Assembly: GCF_963676685.1 (NCBI RefSeq)
Contig: NC_092353.1
Span: forward strand, 4,926,207-4,990,206
Direction of reading: 5' to 3'
Length of the DNA: 64,000 bases
Source: Mytilus edulis
Lineage: Eukaryota > Mollusca > Bivalvia > Mytilida > Mytilidae
Under the pieces are notes generated by a model that saw only the letters and a list, made by a program, of their open reading frames with translations, ran no database searches and was not told the origin of the DNA. This document shows positions 34,060-46,356 of this stretch, in pieces. The position numbers and the translations under genes were made by a program. Each line of letters begins with the position of its first letter. Positions within the stretch are counted from its first letter, which is position 1.

Positions 34060-34720
34060 TTTCTAAAGCACTTCTCCGATTCCTTGAGCGTGTTTGGGTA
34101 CTTACGATTTTCTATCACAAGAATGGACTACCTTACTTGTAGTTAGCAAAACGTTTTGGAATGTCGGGTCCTCAATGTTCTTTTACTTTGTAAAAGTAAG
34201 AAGATGTGGTATGATTGCCTATGACACAACTCTCTACAAGAGTCCAAGTGAGACATAAATTATCAACTATGGGTCACCGTACGGCCTTTAACAATGAGCA
34301 AAACCAATACTACATAGTCGGCTAAAAGACAAATGTAAAACTATTAAAACGAGAAAACTAACGTTAGCCTTTTCAAATTTTTGGACTCGAGTGTCACTGG
34401 TGAGTCCTGTGTCTATTTTAGATATATCTTTTCAAAGTATGTTTTAGTTTTCGATTTTCCAATTATTTGGTCTCGAACATCACTGAAGTGACATTAATTA
34501 AAATGTGCCAATTGGTGCAGTTAAATGATACAGGTAATATTAATATGAAATATCTGTATCACACATGTTGGTACCACTTGTCTGTGGTTATATTTAAGGA
34601 GATGTGGTATGTTGCAAATGAGTAAACTTTCTACCTAAGACAAAAATAGAGTCAAAGATGTGAATCACAGGTCACTCTTTGGTCTTCAACTTTGTATTTG
34701 TAAAAGAGAAGAAGAGGGAT
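34060..34720 (+). repeat. Fragments of repeats B and A
   Basis: B-type pieces near 34130-34195 (AAAACGTTTTGGAATGTCGG). Repeat A at 34196-34370 (AGAAGATGTGGTATGATTGC, CACCGTACGGCCTTTAACAA). A second, diverged A at about 34600-34720. Confidence 0.7.
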
Positions 34721-34739
34721 GACAATTATTGAGCAAACA

Positions 34740-36130
34740 CTACTGTTATTTTTAATCCCCAATGAAGTATTAACTCCATTTAATGGTAATAAATCTTCGT
34801 TATTGGCTAACGTGTAATTCGACAGCAATAACTCATTGGTGGAGTTTACTGATAATTTTGATTATGTTAGCTTTATTATTAGATCTTACTTTTTTTCTCT
34901 GTGTCTTTTATAATTTGCAAGGTTACGACAAAACAAATGCAAACAGGGAAAAAGAACTTAGGGGCAGTTACTCCTGAAGTAGTAATTTTATCAATTTTTT
35001 GTTGTTTTTTTTGTGGGGGGGAGGAGGAATAGATCTTCATATTCAATATTTTGAAAAATTTTGCCCTGCAACTTATTAATATGTTTGTTATGCTATCAAA
35101 CTCTAAACACCCTTCAGGGCAAGTTTGACATTGCTCGCGGGCAAAAGTTGGCATCATATTTTTGTTTAGATATTTATAGATTATCGTTAGTCATCCAAAC
35201 GAAATTACTCTTCTCGCTTGAGCCGGTTCCTCTGATTTTTACTATAAGTATAGTAAAAATAAACCTTATTATAAAAGGTTATTATTTTTCTTTCAAAGAT
35301 CCTTAAAAGAAATAATATCAGTTTCTTTTCCTACTCAAATATGACTGCAACTGAATATAGAATAGCTCTTTTAAGCTGCTTCCTCAAGAAAATTAGTCCA
35401 AACACACCAATAGCTTTTTTAGAAAACGACCAAAATTAATACCAGTCGATGTACAGATTTTATTTCTCAAGCAAGTCTGCATATTCGAAGCTAAGATGGA
35501 GTTCAAAACATAGATACATTATATGTTTACATAAATAATACATACAATGGTATGGAATCTCAATATAAAATCTTAAGTCACAGATAAAAAGACGGAGAAA
35601 AAAAATACAAAGAGAAAATTGAAATTATAATCAAGTTTGTGACTTTTTCCCATGTTGATTATGGATACTTGTTATATGAAAAATTAATATCGCATTTTTT
35701 TTAAATCAAGTTTATTCATTTTTTTTTGGTTCATGTTCAGGTCATAAGTGAATATCAGGTTAAAAGTTTAATTCATGAAAACTCATGAAACTTCTTCAAT
35801 TATTATCAAAATCTGTATGTGTTTTGATCAAACATTTATCCACTATTTATAAATGATGTGGATATTAGCAGCTTTAGTTTACTAAGATAATTTTTAATAA
35901 TTAGCAAATCAAATGCATCATAGTCCACTGAAAAACAGGCAAATATGACATTTGAATCAATTATAACTGTTACAATGTTGAATGAGAAAAACAAAGGCCT
36001 GATTCTGCCTTTAACAAAAGAATGACACTCCTTGAATTTTTCTGAAATACTTTCTGAAATGATTTTTTACCCAAGAAAAAGACTGCGTCAGCTGTATTTT
36101 ACAAAACATTTCGGAAATTTAGGTCCTCAA
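34740..36130. other. No gene recognised
   Basis: AT-rich sequence. A short palindrome (TTTTACTATAAGTATAGTAAAA region, 35235-35257) is the only structure noted. The open frames have no splice-flanked or domain-bearing content. Confidence 0.5.
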
Positions 36131-36139
36131 TGTTCTGCA

Positions 36140-36600
36140 AAAAGTAACATCACAAAAATACTGAACTCCGACGAAAATTCTAAACGGAAAGTCCTTAATC
36201 AAATGGCAAAATCAAACACATTAAACGAATGGATAACTACTGTCATATTCCTGAATTGGTACAGGTATTTTCTTATGTAGAAAATGGTGGATTCATTTTA
36301 AACCTTGTTTTAAAACTAGCAACACCTCTCACTTGTATGACCGTTGTATCAAAATCCATTATATAATCAACGGATGTGTGAACAAAACAAACAGTATAAT
36401 TAAGGTAAAAATGTCACAAATAGGGGAACAGCAGTCAGCAGGGTGTTATAATCTTATTCACTATAAAAACAAACAAGTTGCATCAAATTCCATTATATTG
36501 ACAACGGATGTGTGAACAAAACAAACAGTATAATAATAGGTAAAAATGTCACAAATAGGGGAACGGCAGCCAACATTGTGTTAAAATCTCTATCACTATA
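36140..36600 (-). repeat. Repeat C copy followed by a ~134-bp tandem duplication
   Basis: The minus-strand repeat C (CGGAAAGTCCTTAATCAAAT, TTGGTACAGGTATTTTC) runs to about 36345. Two ~134-bp units then start at about 36345 and 36479, each with AACGGATGTGTGAACAAAAC and AAATGTCACAAATAGGGGAA. Confidence 0.8.
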
Positions 36601-36609
36601 AAAACAAAC

Positions 36610-37010
36610 AAATATGTAACAAAGACGCCAGTTTGACATATAGACAAAGCACATTAGCTAAGATGAAGGACAAGAATACAAAATTTACAATAAGATAAAA
36701 CATAATGACGGGATGTATAATTACAGAGCCACGGTATATGTATCAAAGAAACACAAAAAAAGCATATAGACAAAGAACATTATCAAAAAATGAAAGACAA
36801 AAAATCAAAACTTACCATATATCTATAACACAATGACGGGATGTATAAGTACAGAGCCACGTTATATTTATACGTTTAAAAGAAACACAAAAAGAAATAC
36901 AGACAAAGTACATAAGCTAAATTGAAAGACACGAATACAAAAATTAACATAGAACAATAACACAATGAGGGATGTATAAGTACAGAGTCACGCCAAATAG
37001 ATATCATCAA
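36610..37010 (+). repeat. ~120-bp tandem repeat, three units
   Basis: Each unit has ATAGACAAAG (or ACAGACAAAG), GACAAGAATACAAAA and GACGGGATGTATAAGTACAG with AGAGCCACG. Non-coding. Sequence on to ~37460 matches no gene. Confidence 0.8.
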
Positions 37011-37468
37011 ATACAGACTAAAAAGTAAAAGGAATATACATAAAGACAAATAAAAGAATATTATAACACTTTGTTTAGATGATTAACATCGTCAGTACCC
37101 AAAATCTATACTTCAAGACCATCGTGTATTATTTGTGAAGTTGATACAGAATGTTTATCAACAGGGTCTTGGTACCTTCCGATGAACTTTTAGAGAAAAA
37201 GGACGAGACGTTCTTTGATATACCCCTGGTTAATCAACTTTCTATTCAGACATTAATGACGTTTTAAAAAGTCTGAGTAGGAGCTGCAAGCTCTTGATTA
37301 CCGAATAAGTTAGGAAATGTATATTCCATATGCAGGTGAAGGTGACGTTTGTTTATTGCTACTTGGTGGGGAAAATTGATCATTTCAAAATTAAAATAGT
37401 CTCTTCTATCATAAATTCTGGCACTGAGAACATCGTCCTCCAATTAGTCTTTTTATATCTACTAGACA

Positions 37469-38010
37469 GTCCGTATGACCAAGTCAGCTATCAGTAAAGA
37501 GGGCACTCGGAGGACGACGAACGGCTGGACAGCAATGACGATGGCTCACAAAGCCCGTATTAAAAATACTGTCGTTTTGGTTTTTAGTTGCACTTCAGTG
37601 TTTCAGTTGTTTATTTGTTTTCCTCTTAAAGTTGATGTGTTTACCTTAGTTTACGTTTGTAACCTGGATTAAAAAAAAATCGATTTATGACTTTCGAAAA
37701 GCGGTATACATGTGCTACGTACGTACTGTTGCCTTTATTTACCAAATCAGCTATTTATAAAGAAGACACACGGAGGAGGACGAACGACTGGTCAGCAATG
37801 ATAATAGATCAAGAAGCCCGTATGACCAAGTCAGCTATCTTTAAAGAGGTAACACAGAGGACGACGAACGACTGGTCAGCAATGAAAATAGCTCATGTAG
37901 CCCGTATGACCAAGTCAGCTATATATAAAGAGGGAACACGGAGGACATTGAACGACTCGTCAGCAATGACAATAGGTTCCGAATACCGTATGACCCGACA
38001 ATTCAGCTAT
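37469..38010 (+). repeat. 84-bp tandem repeat, open in one frame, interrupted by repeat C
   Basis: Units with CCGTATGACCAAGTCAGCTA start at about 37469, then (after an insertion) at about 37739, 37818, 37902 and a partial one at 37986; intact spacing is exactly 84 bp. Each unit encodes TKSAI.KE.T.R..ND.SAM in the same frame. Repeat C occupies about 37563-37735 between the first and second units. Confidence 0.85.
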
Positions 38011-38019
38011 CTATGAAAT

Positions 38020-38860
38020 GGGAGAAGATAAACGTGAGTGATCAAAATCCTGCGTCTAACAAAGCAAACCATATTCTGAAAACTAAGATGAGAACAAATC
38101 TAAAAACCTTCAGTTAATTACATGAAAAAAATAAAAAAAAGACAACGACAAACTGCTATTTTCCAAGGAATAATGTACGGTGATGCGAAGTTTATTACTT
38201 ATCATTTAATTTATGTTATGTTACTTACATATGAAACGGCTTCAGCTGACACAAACGCCGAAACGGAATAAACTTATAACTCTAAAGAAATTAAATCATT
38301 TATATATGAAATGTTATAGCTAAAAGATCATTCCAAGTTCATTGGCTAAACAAAAATGTATCTTTTTTATTATTTTATTTAAGTTTAAAGAAAAAAATGT
38401 AGTACAATAAAACAAAAACCAATACTTAATAGAAATGTCTAGTAGCAGGTGGCCTTTCAACTAAAGTTGATTTGCTTACAATGATGTTACAAATAGGTAG
38501 AATATACTAATCATAAATACAAGGATTTAAATTTTGTAGCCAGAGGGGCGTTTTAAATTTTACACTAATTAATGATGAAGATGAACTCTATGTGCATGGT
38601 TCTAAACCAGGGTCAATATCAGCTAAGCTGTCCTAGAACCTGTTTAAATCTTACAGAATGTTACTTAACGAAAGTTTCCTAAAATAGATATGTTCGTGAT
38701 TTTATCCGACAACTAGCTACATAGGTGACTTAACATCGTTTTAGAATAACCATTAAACTTGAGTCACCATAAGAAATTACAAGTCAACTTTTGTTGATAA
38801 CTCATAACCTGAAATTGTCGTTGTATCTACAGTGCCAACCCTACTTAGGCTTTCTCTCTG
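38020..38860. other. No gene recognised
   Basis: AT-rich; only a faint fragment of repeat B near 38515-38560. Confidence 0.5.
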
Positions 38861-38862
38861 TA

Positions 38863-39520
38863 CAGACAACACTTTAAACATACAGAAAATACTTTCGTCA
38901 GTACAGACAACACTTTAAACATACAGAAAATACTTTCGTCTGTACAGACAACACTTTAAACATACAGAAAATACTTTCGTCAGTACAGACAACACTTTAA
39001 ACATACAGAAAATACTTTCGTCAGTACAGACAACACTTTAAACATACAGAAAACACTTTCGTCAGTGCAGACAACACTTTAAACATACAGATAATACTTT
39101 CGTCAGTGCAGACAAACACTTTCGTTAGTACAGAAAACACTTTCGTCAGTACAGAAAACACTTTCATCAGTGCAGAAAACACTTTCGTTAGTACAGAAAA
39201 CACTTTCAATAGTACAGAAAACACTTTCATTAGTACAGAAAACACTTTCATTAGTACAGAAAACACTTTCAATAGTACAGAAAAAACTTTCGTTAGTACA
39301 GAAAACACTTTCATTAGTACAGAAAACACTTTAATTAGTTCAGACAACACTTTCATTCGTAGATACAACACTTTTATTAGTATATAATACACATCGTCAG
39401 TAGATAAAACACTTTCATTAATACATAATACACTTTCATTAGTACATACAACACTTTTGTCAGAACAGAAAACACGTTCATCAATACAGACAACACCTGC
39501 GTCACTACAAACACAATTTC
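38863..39520 (+). repeat. 21-bp / 42-bp minisatellite
   Basis: First part (to ~39110): 42-bp dimers alternating CAGTACAGACAACACTTT and AAACATACAGAAAATACTTT. Second part: 21-bp monomers AGTACAGAAAACACTTTC + two or three variable bases. Because 21 is a multiple of three, both strands have long open frames (STENTF. on +, LMKVFSV on -). They are repeat artefacts, not evidence of a gene. Confidence 0.9.
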
Positions 39521-39529
39521 CATCACTTC

Positions 39530-40450
39530 TGAAAACAATATCGTCAATAACATCCCCCTCCTCGAAAAAAATTTACAAAAAAATCGTATTTTTTGCAAAA
39601 TTTAAAAAAAATCTAAAACTAAAAAAAACCCACATATTTTAGTTTTACAAAGGTTAAGCGGGAAACCGTTTTTAAAGCTTACTTATGGAATTTACAAAAC
39701 GGAAATAAACTTGAAAAGATTTTATACCTCGCGCACAGGCTGACTCTGATAAGCATTTTATTGACGGTCGGAAGAAGACCAAGGGAATATATTTTGATGT
39801 ATAACACAGTTAATCCATTTGGTTTGCACGTGTAATTATGATTTACACCACTTGTTGACATAGTTTCTTTGCAACTAACTTCCTGACTTAAAAAATCAGT
39901 TTTAAAAAATGAAACGTTTTAGAAGTTTGTATTTATAGGGACAACCTGTGAAAAAAAATCTGTATCCGCCTATGATAATGCTATTTCCTTTTTTTGTTTA
40001 GAATACTAGACTGTATGCCTGATACGTATTTAGTATGTTTACAAATGTTTATGTTAGATATTGAACAGCAAGTGGTCAAATTACTAATTTTTAAATGAAT
40101 TTACTTAAGTCTTTTTACCGTGTCGACTTTAAATTGTAATGACCAGCTTATAAGGGATTAATTTTAAATTATGTAAACACAACTAATATCTAAAGAAATA
40201 ACGTTTAAAATATACCAACTCCATTAAACAGAAATATGGTAAGTGTTTTACATTTTATCATAAATATAATATTCATAATAATACTTCAGTCCAAAGACTT
40301 GCTCATAGATATTATAATTGCTAGCATGCGAAATTTAGGAGTTAGAGGAAAGACTGTAAGTCAGTTTAGAGTTAAACATGTTTTCTTATGATCTGTTACT
40401 TTCTTAACTACATATACATGTAGCATATTAAATATCCGTATTGTCTAGCA
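39530..40450. other. No gene recognised
   Basis: AT-rich sequence without domain-bearing frames. Confidence 0.5.
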
Positions 40451-40451
40451 T

Positions 40452-41745
40452 ATAAACAAGAGGCCCTCAAGAGTCTGATTCGCTCGTCTGTTATATTCTA
40501 TGCAACTTCTTACCACAATGATAATTTTGCTTTTCAATATATATTAAATTTAATGAGTGTCTTACATTTTGCATTCCCCCCCCCCCCCCCCCCCCCGGCC
40601 AGTGTTCAATTTTAGTCATAGTGGCTATGTTTCTTGACGTATAAGGGAAAGAAATACAAAATTTATACTAGATATTCTGAAACTAATTCAGCCTAAGTTT
40701 TGCTGAAATTGATTCAGCAGTTTTAAAGCAAACAAACTAGATGAACAAATTCAGAATAATTGTCTTTAAAGGGCGGTAACTCCTTAACGGGTCGATTGAC
40801 GATTTTGATCATATCAACTTTTTTGTAGATCCGACTTTGCTGAACATTATTGCTGTTTACAGTTTATCTTTGTCATTATTAATATTCAAGACAATAACTA
40901 AAAACTTCAAATTTACATTAAAATTACCACTTTAGTGGCAGCAACCCAACAATGGGTTGTTATATTCATCTGAAAATTTCAGGGCTGATAGAACTTTACC
41001 TAATGAACAATTTTACCTCAATCAGATTTCATCTAAATGCTTCAGTGTTTGAGATATAAGCCTGCATTTAATCCCTATGTTCTATTTAAGCCATGTTTTT
41101 TGACGAAACAGAAAATAAAACACAAATTTTGTTCTAGATACATTAAGGAGCATCCAGGTGAACTTTTGTTTGGAGTTGGTTTAGTAGTTTCAGAGGAGAA
41201 GATTTTTTAAAGTTAGATAACATGATAAACACATTGTGAAAAATTGTCCTAAAAATGCAACAACTCCTTAAGGGGTCAATTGAAATTTGTTGAACATTTT
41301 TCGCTGTTTACAGTTTATCTATATCATTAATAGTATTCAAAATAATAACCAAAAACTGCAAAATTTCCTTAAAATTGCCAATTTATTGGCAGCAACCCAA
41401 CAATGGGTTATCAGATTCATTTGAAAATTTCGGGGCCTAATGAACTCTTTTACCCATGTAAGATTTGCTCTAAATGCTTTGGTTTTTGAGATATAAGCCA
41501 AACACTACATTTTATCCATATGTTCTATGTTTAGCCATGGTGGCCATGATTTTAGACGAAATAGAAAATAAAACGCAACCTTTATTCTAGATACCCTAAG
41601 GATCATTCAGCTAAAGTTTAGTAGGAATTAGATCAGCAGTTTCAGAGTAGAAAAAAGTTTAAAATAGTTTACACCAGACGGACGACGACAGACGACGACG
41701 GACGCCAAGTGATGGCAATAGCTCACCGAACTAAAAAGCGGAATT
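40452..41745 (+). repeat. Mussel dispersed repeat with ~460-bp internal tandem units
   Basis: Starts AGAGGCCCTCAAGAGTCTG and ends with (GACGAC)n, GGACGCCAAGTGATGGCAAT and AGCTCACCGAACTAAAAAG. In between, the block CAGCAACCCAACAATGGGTT with GAGATATAAGCC occurs at about 40940-41060 and 41385-41500. The GTGGCTATG / CATGTTTTTTGACG / GGTGGCCATG blocks recur near 40620, 41095 and 41535. A poly-C run is at about 40576-40597. Non-coding. Confidence 0.8.
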
Positions 41746-42896
41746 TATATTTATTTCATTTTAAATGTTCTTGTCGTAATATTTGAAATTGAACAGCACA
41801 AAACCAAATCGACAAGTCGATTTTCAAGAGTATTTTCACGCAATCTATTTTTTCAATTAACTCACTACAAATTAAACGACAAAAAGAATGGGTTTGAATG
41901 TACACACAAGGTTTGCACTGAGATTAATATGCTGTAAATCAATGTGTTTTCATTGTTTAGTACTTCCTGTCTAGTTGTATTCTATTGTTAACGTAGTTAA
42001 TGTTGGCATTGTTTTGTACTTCTGTCTATTTTCACTTTATTATTAACGTATTTAACGCTGGCATTAATTTATCTTTGTTTAAGTTCAATATGTTAGGGTG
42101 TATCGTTGTAATGAACGTATCTTGATCAACCGGGAAGTTTCCCAATGACAGAGTTATCTCCCATTTCGTCTTTGTAGTTGAATGACGACAAGACATGTTT
42201 GCCAGTTATTCTGCTTACAGGGAAATTTCAATTTTTTACCTGAATAAAACGATAGCTGATTATGGGTTGATAAAAAATCAATTATACATAGTCTGACAGA
42301 AGAGTAATTTAAGAAAGAGTGCCTTCTTTGTCACTTAAATATTTTTTTTAATTACTGTTTATTCAAAGAAGGGTTAGCTATACAAAATGGCGATTTAGAC
42401 TTTAAACATATTTAAAAAGCATTGATAAACAACATTTCAATCTGATAACCGCGTCCATGTAAAATCACCTTTTTAAGTGTAGTGAACCCCCTCCTCCGTC
42501 CCGGCCTGACGATTGTTTAAGACTTTGTTAATTGATAACTCAAACGATGCATCTCATTAATAATAATTATTGCAGTATATACCTTGAGTAAAAATACTTT
42601 TGAGGAAACCTGGTATATCTATGATGTGTTCAAAGACTACGTGATACTTAACGATCATATCATGAATGGACTTTTAATCAAAGGTTTCGATTTAACGCAT
42701 ATTGGTTTTGCCATATATCAGCTAAGCTACATATAACTTTTATTTAAGGAAAAGAGTTGACCATAAATAACAACTCACTGCATAGTTTTTGTTTTTTCTT
42801 TCTTTATCTTAATGTAATTAGTTGAATTATTACGACATCTCGGAGTATCAAGGTATTCCACATTTTTAACTAATTAAAAGGATTTTCCTTTTTCAG
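41746..42896. other. Upstream region of the Sushi gene
   Basis: No other gene recognised. TTTTCCTTTTTCAG at about 42883-42896 is a strong acceptor just before the first coding exon, so a non-coding 5' UTR exon probably lies upstream; I could not place it. Confidence 0.45.
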
Positions 42897-42918
42897 GATT
42901 TATAGATGATTAAACAAA

Positions 42919-42985
42919 ATGTTAGATTATTTGAAAATAGTATTGCTTTCTGCTGTTCTTAGTGCCAGTATCACAGCGACCTCTG
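42919..42985 (+). CDS. Sushi membrane protein, exon 1 (signal peptide)
   Basis: ATG at 42919; MLDYLKIVLLSAVLSASITA is a signal peptide, with TSG following. The exon ends in phase 1 at CTCTG|GTAAGT. The start is the first ATG after a strong acceptor at 42896 and gives the signal peptide at once. Confidence 0.8.
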
Positions 42986-43063
42986 GTAAGTAACTGTAGG
43001 TTTTATTCACCGGAACTATACGCCTATCTATAGGGTTTCCAATTTATAGAGGTATATAGATAT

Positions 43064-43960
43064 AAGAAGATGTGGTATGAGTGCCAATGAGTCAACTCTG
43101 TATCCAAGTCGAAATTTGTAAAAGTAAATCATTTGAGGTCAAAGTACGTATTTGGCTCACACCGAACAGCAAGCTATAAAGGAACACACAAATGTACAAA
43201 ACCATTCAAACAGATAATGCAATGGTCTAATCTATATAAAAAACGAGAAACGAGAAACACTTATGAACCACATCAAAACGACAACCACTGAACATCAGAT
43301 TCCTAAAAGAGGGGCGGAAGATACCAGAGGGACAATCAAACTCATAGATCAAAATATAAACAGACAACGCCTTGGCTAAAAAAAAAAGGACAAACCGACA
43401 AATAATAGTACAAAAGGCACAACATAGAAAACTAAAGACTAAGCAACACTAACCCCACCAAAAACTAGGGGTGATCTCAGGTGCTCATGCTCCACATATG
43501 GCATCTGTCGTGTTGTTCATGTTATTACAAACCCGGTAGGATAGGCGCAAACAAATTCAGCGGATTTAAAGTTTTTGATAGGCGCAAACCTTCACCCGAC
43601 CTGAAACTATAGTTTAACATCTGTGCAGAATTTATCTTGAGATAAAGAAATACTTGGAATGAGTGAAGTTTTATCCTTTCAAGTACTAAAGACAACATAT
43701 CACAAAACATGTCATTGCATATAAGAAAATAACCATCACTGGTAGTTAACCAATCAAACTTTCACCCCCTTTTTCTGTGTACAAGCTTGTCTAATGAGTA
43801 ACTATGTAAGTTCAAGTTTCCAAAATAGTCTATAGCACCTGTCGTGTTGTTCATGTTATTACAAACCCGGTAGGACAGGCGCACACAAATGCAGCGGATT
43901 CAAAGTTTTTTTTATATCTTATATTTATATAGAAACACCAAATAAAAAAATAATGGTGCT
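43064..43960 (+). repeat. Dispersed repeats in Sushi intron 1
   Basis: 43064-43300 long A type (AAGAAGATGTGGTATGAGTG, CACACCGAACAGCAAGCTAT). 43310-43600 type D (GATACCAGAGGGACAATCAA, AAAACTAGGGGTGATCTCAG, GTCGTGTTGTTCATGTTATT). A second end of D is at 43838-43905. No gene in the open frames. Confidence 0.8.
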
Positions 43961-44894
43961 TTGGAACAACCAAGACATACGTTTATGAGTCAGGAAATTT
44001 TTACAGCTATAAAATACTAGGTTGATTTCCTAAAACTGTCAAATTCAAGGGAATATTTGTTCGAACCTTTTTCGTATGGAACCGGATGTGACTTAAATAT
44101 TTTGGTGGCATTACACGTGTATGTTCACCTATATTGTAAAAAAAAACGTTTATTGATAAAGACTTGTCTTGTCCTCTAGATGTCCAGGGGTTAAGTTTTG
44201 ACGTTGGGTTACTGTTTCATTAACATTTTAAACTTAAGTTTTAAGGACATAAGGTGTCTTTCGCAATCTTGGATTGTAAAAAAACAGAGACTCTTAGGTC
44301 CAGATTCAATCAAGTTAGCAAAATTTGATGCAGGAATGCAGATCACTAAATGTGAATTTCCATTTAAAAGAACAAATTTATAAGATAACTTATGAATATT
44401 AATATTTTTACAAGTTTAGATTGTTACTGCTTGATATTTTTGCTTTTTAAATTGGCATTTTAAGGGGAGGTAACTCTGAATGAGTGCATTTTCTGAAGGA
44501 ATCTAATTGGAATTTTGCTGTTTTGTATTTTAGCCGGAAAAAACGAACGGTGATCCTATCTTTTCATTTGATATTCTCAAAGCATTTTCTAAAAGCTATC
44601 TTTAGTTGTTTTGTTTAACAATTTTATCATTTAATTTAACTTCTAATCACATAAAGATTTCTGTTCCTGTATAATCCATATAAAATGTGTTTTGTCACAA
44701 CCTGTAGCTTGAGAAAATGCGCGGTGAACTATAATTTTTATTATATTTTTGAACATATATCAATATTCACTACGTTTTTGCAACGTATGAACAAATTCTA
44801 TCATTTTTAGTTTAGACTCCCATACCACCATAAGTGTTAAATAGTGTTTTGATTTTTATAATTCATAGTATCATGCCAGTAGGATTTATAGAGA

Positions 44895-45026
44895 ATATCA
44901 TATGGCTTTTTCAATATCGCAACCGTATCAACCCGAGACACCAATATAATCCCTAGAGCTCTGCTCGAGGGATTATATTGGTTAAGGGTTAATACGGTGT
45001 GTGATATTGAAAAAGCCATATCATAT
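44895..45026. mobile_element. Foldback (hairpin) element in Sushi intron 1
   Basis: ~60-bp imperfect inverted arms: CATATGGCTTTTTCAATATC...CCAATATAATCCCT, then after a 13-bp loop AGGGATTATATTGG...GATATTGAAAAAGCCATAT. Non-coding. Confidence 0.8.
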
Positions 45027-45069
45027 ACACTTTATTATATATACATATATCTCAAGTAGATGTTTTTTA

Positions 45070-45200
45070 TGTGACATGACGTCATACAGATTATAGGTTT
45101 GACATGACGTCATACAGATTATGATTTTGATAAAGCCTTTGCAACAGTGACTGCAATCGATGATGTGATGTCATACAGATTAAAAGTGTGATAAAGCTTT
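45070..45200 (+). repeat. Three copies of a TGACGTCATACAGATTA motif
   Basis: GACGTCATACAGATTA occurs twice exactly (about 45078 and 45108) and once as GATGTCATACAGATTA (about 45167). The core TGACGTCA equals a CREB-type site, but in an intronic repeat this may be coincidence. Confidence 0.7.
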
Positions 45201-45654
45201 TACAACCGTGCTGATATCGATATCATCACGGGTGGCTGATACAGCACGCTTGCCATTGATTGTATTACACATACAATTTATCTGTATTTACTACTAAGTA
45301 TATAATAAAAAATCATATATTATAGTTTGACACTTTCAGTGGAACTAATACAAAACAAAACTTTTTCGTTCTTTTTAACCATTTCCCACTTTCCCCTCAA
45401 GTCTGATTATTTGGTGCAGTAGCTCTATTTGAAGAAATCTCTTATTTAAATACAATTGTATATTGTGTATAATATAACTTTATAATACTCTATGTACTTA
45501 TAAATATGTTATTATTATTTTGAGGACTCTCAGGAAGATTAGTTTTAACTAATGGGATCATCCTCTTGAAATAAAGATTATTTATTTATTTATTTTATTT
45601 ATTTATTTTGGTTCAGATGACTAAGTATTCATATGTCTACATGTTTTCGTACTA

Positions 45655-46115
45655 CACAGGCAAAATGTGCTCACGTGAGTTTCACATAAGTCTCGCATGA
45701 GATTCACGTGAAAATTTTTCCACGTGCGATTCACCTCAAACGAGCTCATGTATACATGTACTTAAGCTAAAATTTTCATGTGAATTTTACGTGAATTGAG
45801 ATCCACATAGTTCTCACGTGAAATATTTCACATGAATTTCACGTTAAATTTTCAACAAAAAATTGGTATTTTTCATCATTTTAATTAAATTTGAAAATTA
45901 AGTTGTTGTTTGAATTACTTTATTTAAAAAAATTATGTGAAGTACACGTGAACAAAATTGAAATTGACGCGTTTCATATGAGATTCATGTGAAACTCACA
46001 TAAACTGATTTTACGAGAGTTTCACATATAAGCTCGTTTGAGGTGAAATTCATGAGAATTTCAAATGAGATTCACATAAATTTAAATTCACGTGAAATTG
46101 ATGTGAATTAAATTT
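45655..46115. repeat. CACGTGA-rich foldback repeat in Sushi intron 1
   Basis: Dozens of TTCACGTGAA/TTCACATGAA-like palindromes, with a longer inverted pair: CACCTCAAACGAGCTCAT (about 45731) and its complement AAGCTCGTTTGAGGTG (about 46031). Ends ~60 bp before exon 2 of the Sushi gene. Confidence 0.75.
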
Positions 46116-46173
46116 GCAATTGTACATGTACATGTATGTAATGACTATGCTGATGCTATCTATATTGTTTAAG

Positions 46174-46356
46174 GTCAATGTAGTGAACCCTCGCCACCTG
46201 AACATGCCTACACGTTAACAGTCTCGCAAGTCTCGTACACACCAGGAGAGATCTACGAGTTTCTATGTATACCCGGTTATAAGTTAGATGGGAGCGGTAA
46301 CCTGACATGTTCTGGTACCAGTTGGGTTCCAGGTCTACCATCATGTATTTCAGCAG
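46174..46356 (+). CDS. Sushi membrane protein, exon 2 (whole CCP domain)
   Basis: 183 bp, phase 1 to phase 1, between TATTGTTTAAG and GTATTG. One complete Sushi domain: CSEPSPPEHA at the first Cys, YEFLCIPGYKLDGSGNLTC for the second and third, then Trp and PSC for the fourth. The four cysteines pair 1-3 and 2-4 in this family. The symmetric phase is typical for CCP exons. Confidence 0.9.

Noticed and set aside
39021-39392. Long repetitive open frames on both strands (KVFSVLM and STENTF repeats)
   Set aside because: A 21-bp minisatellite is automatically open in several frames; no signal peptide, no splice sites and openness on both strands.
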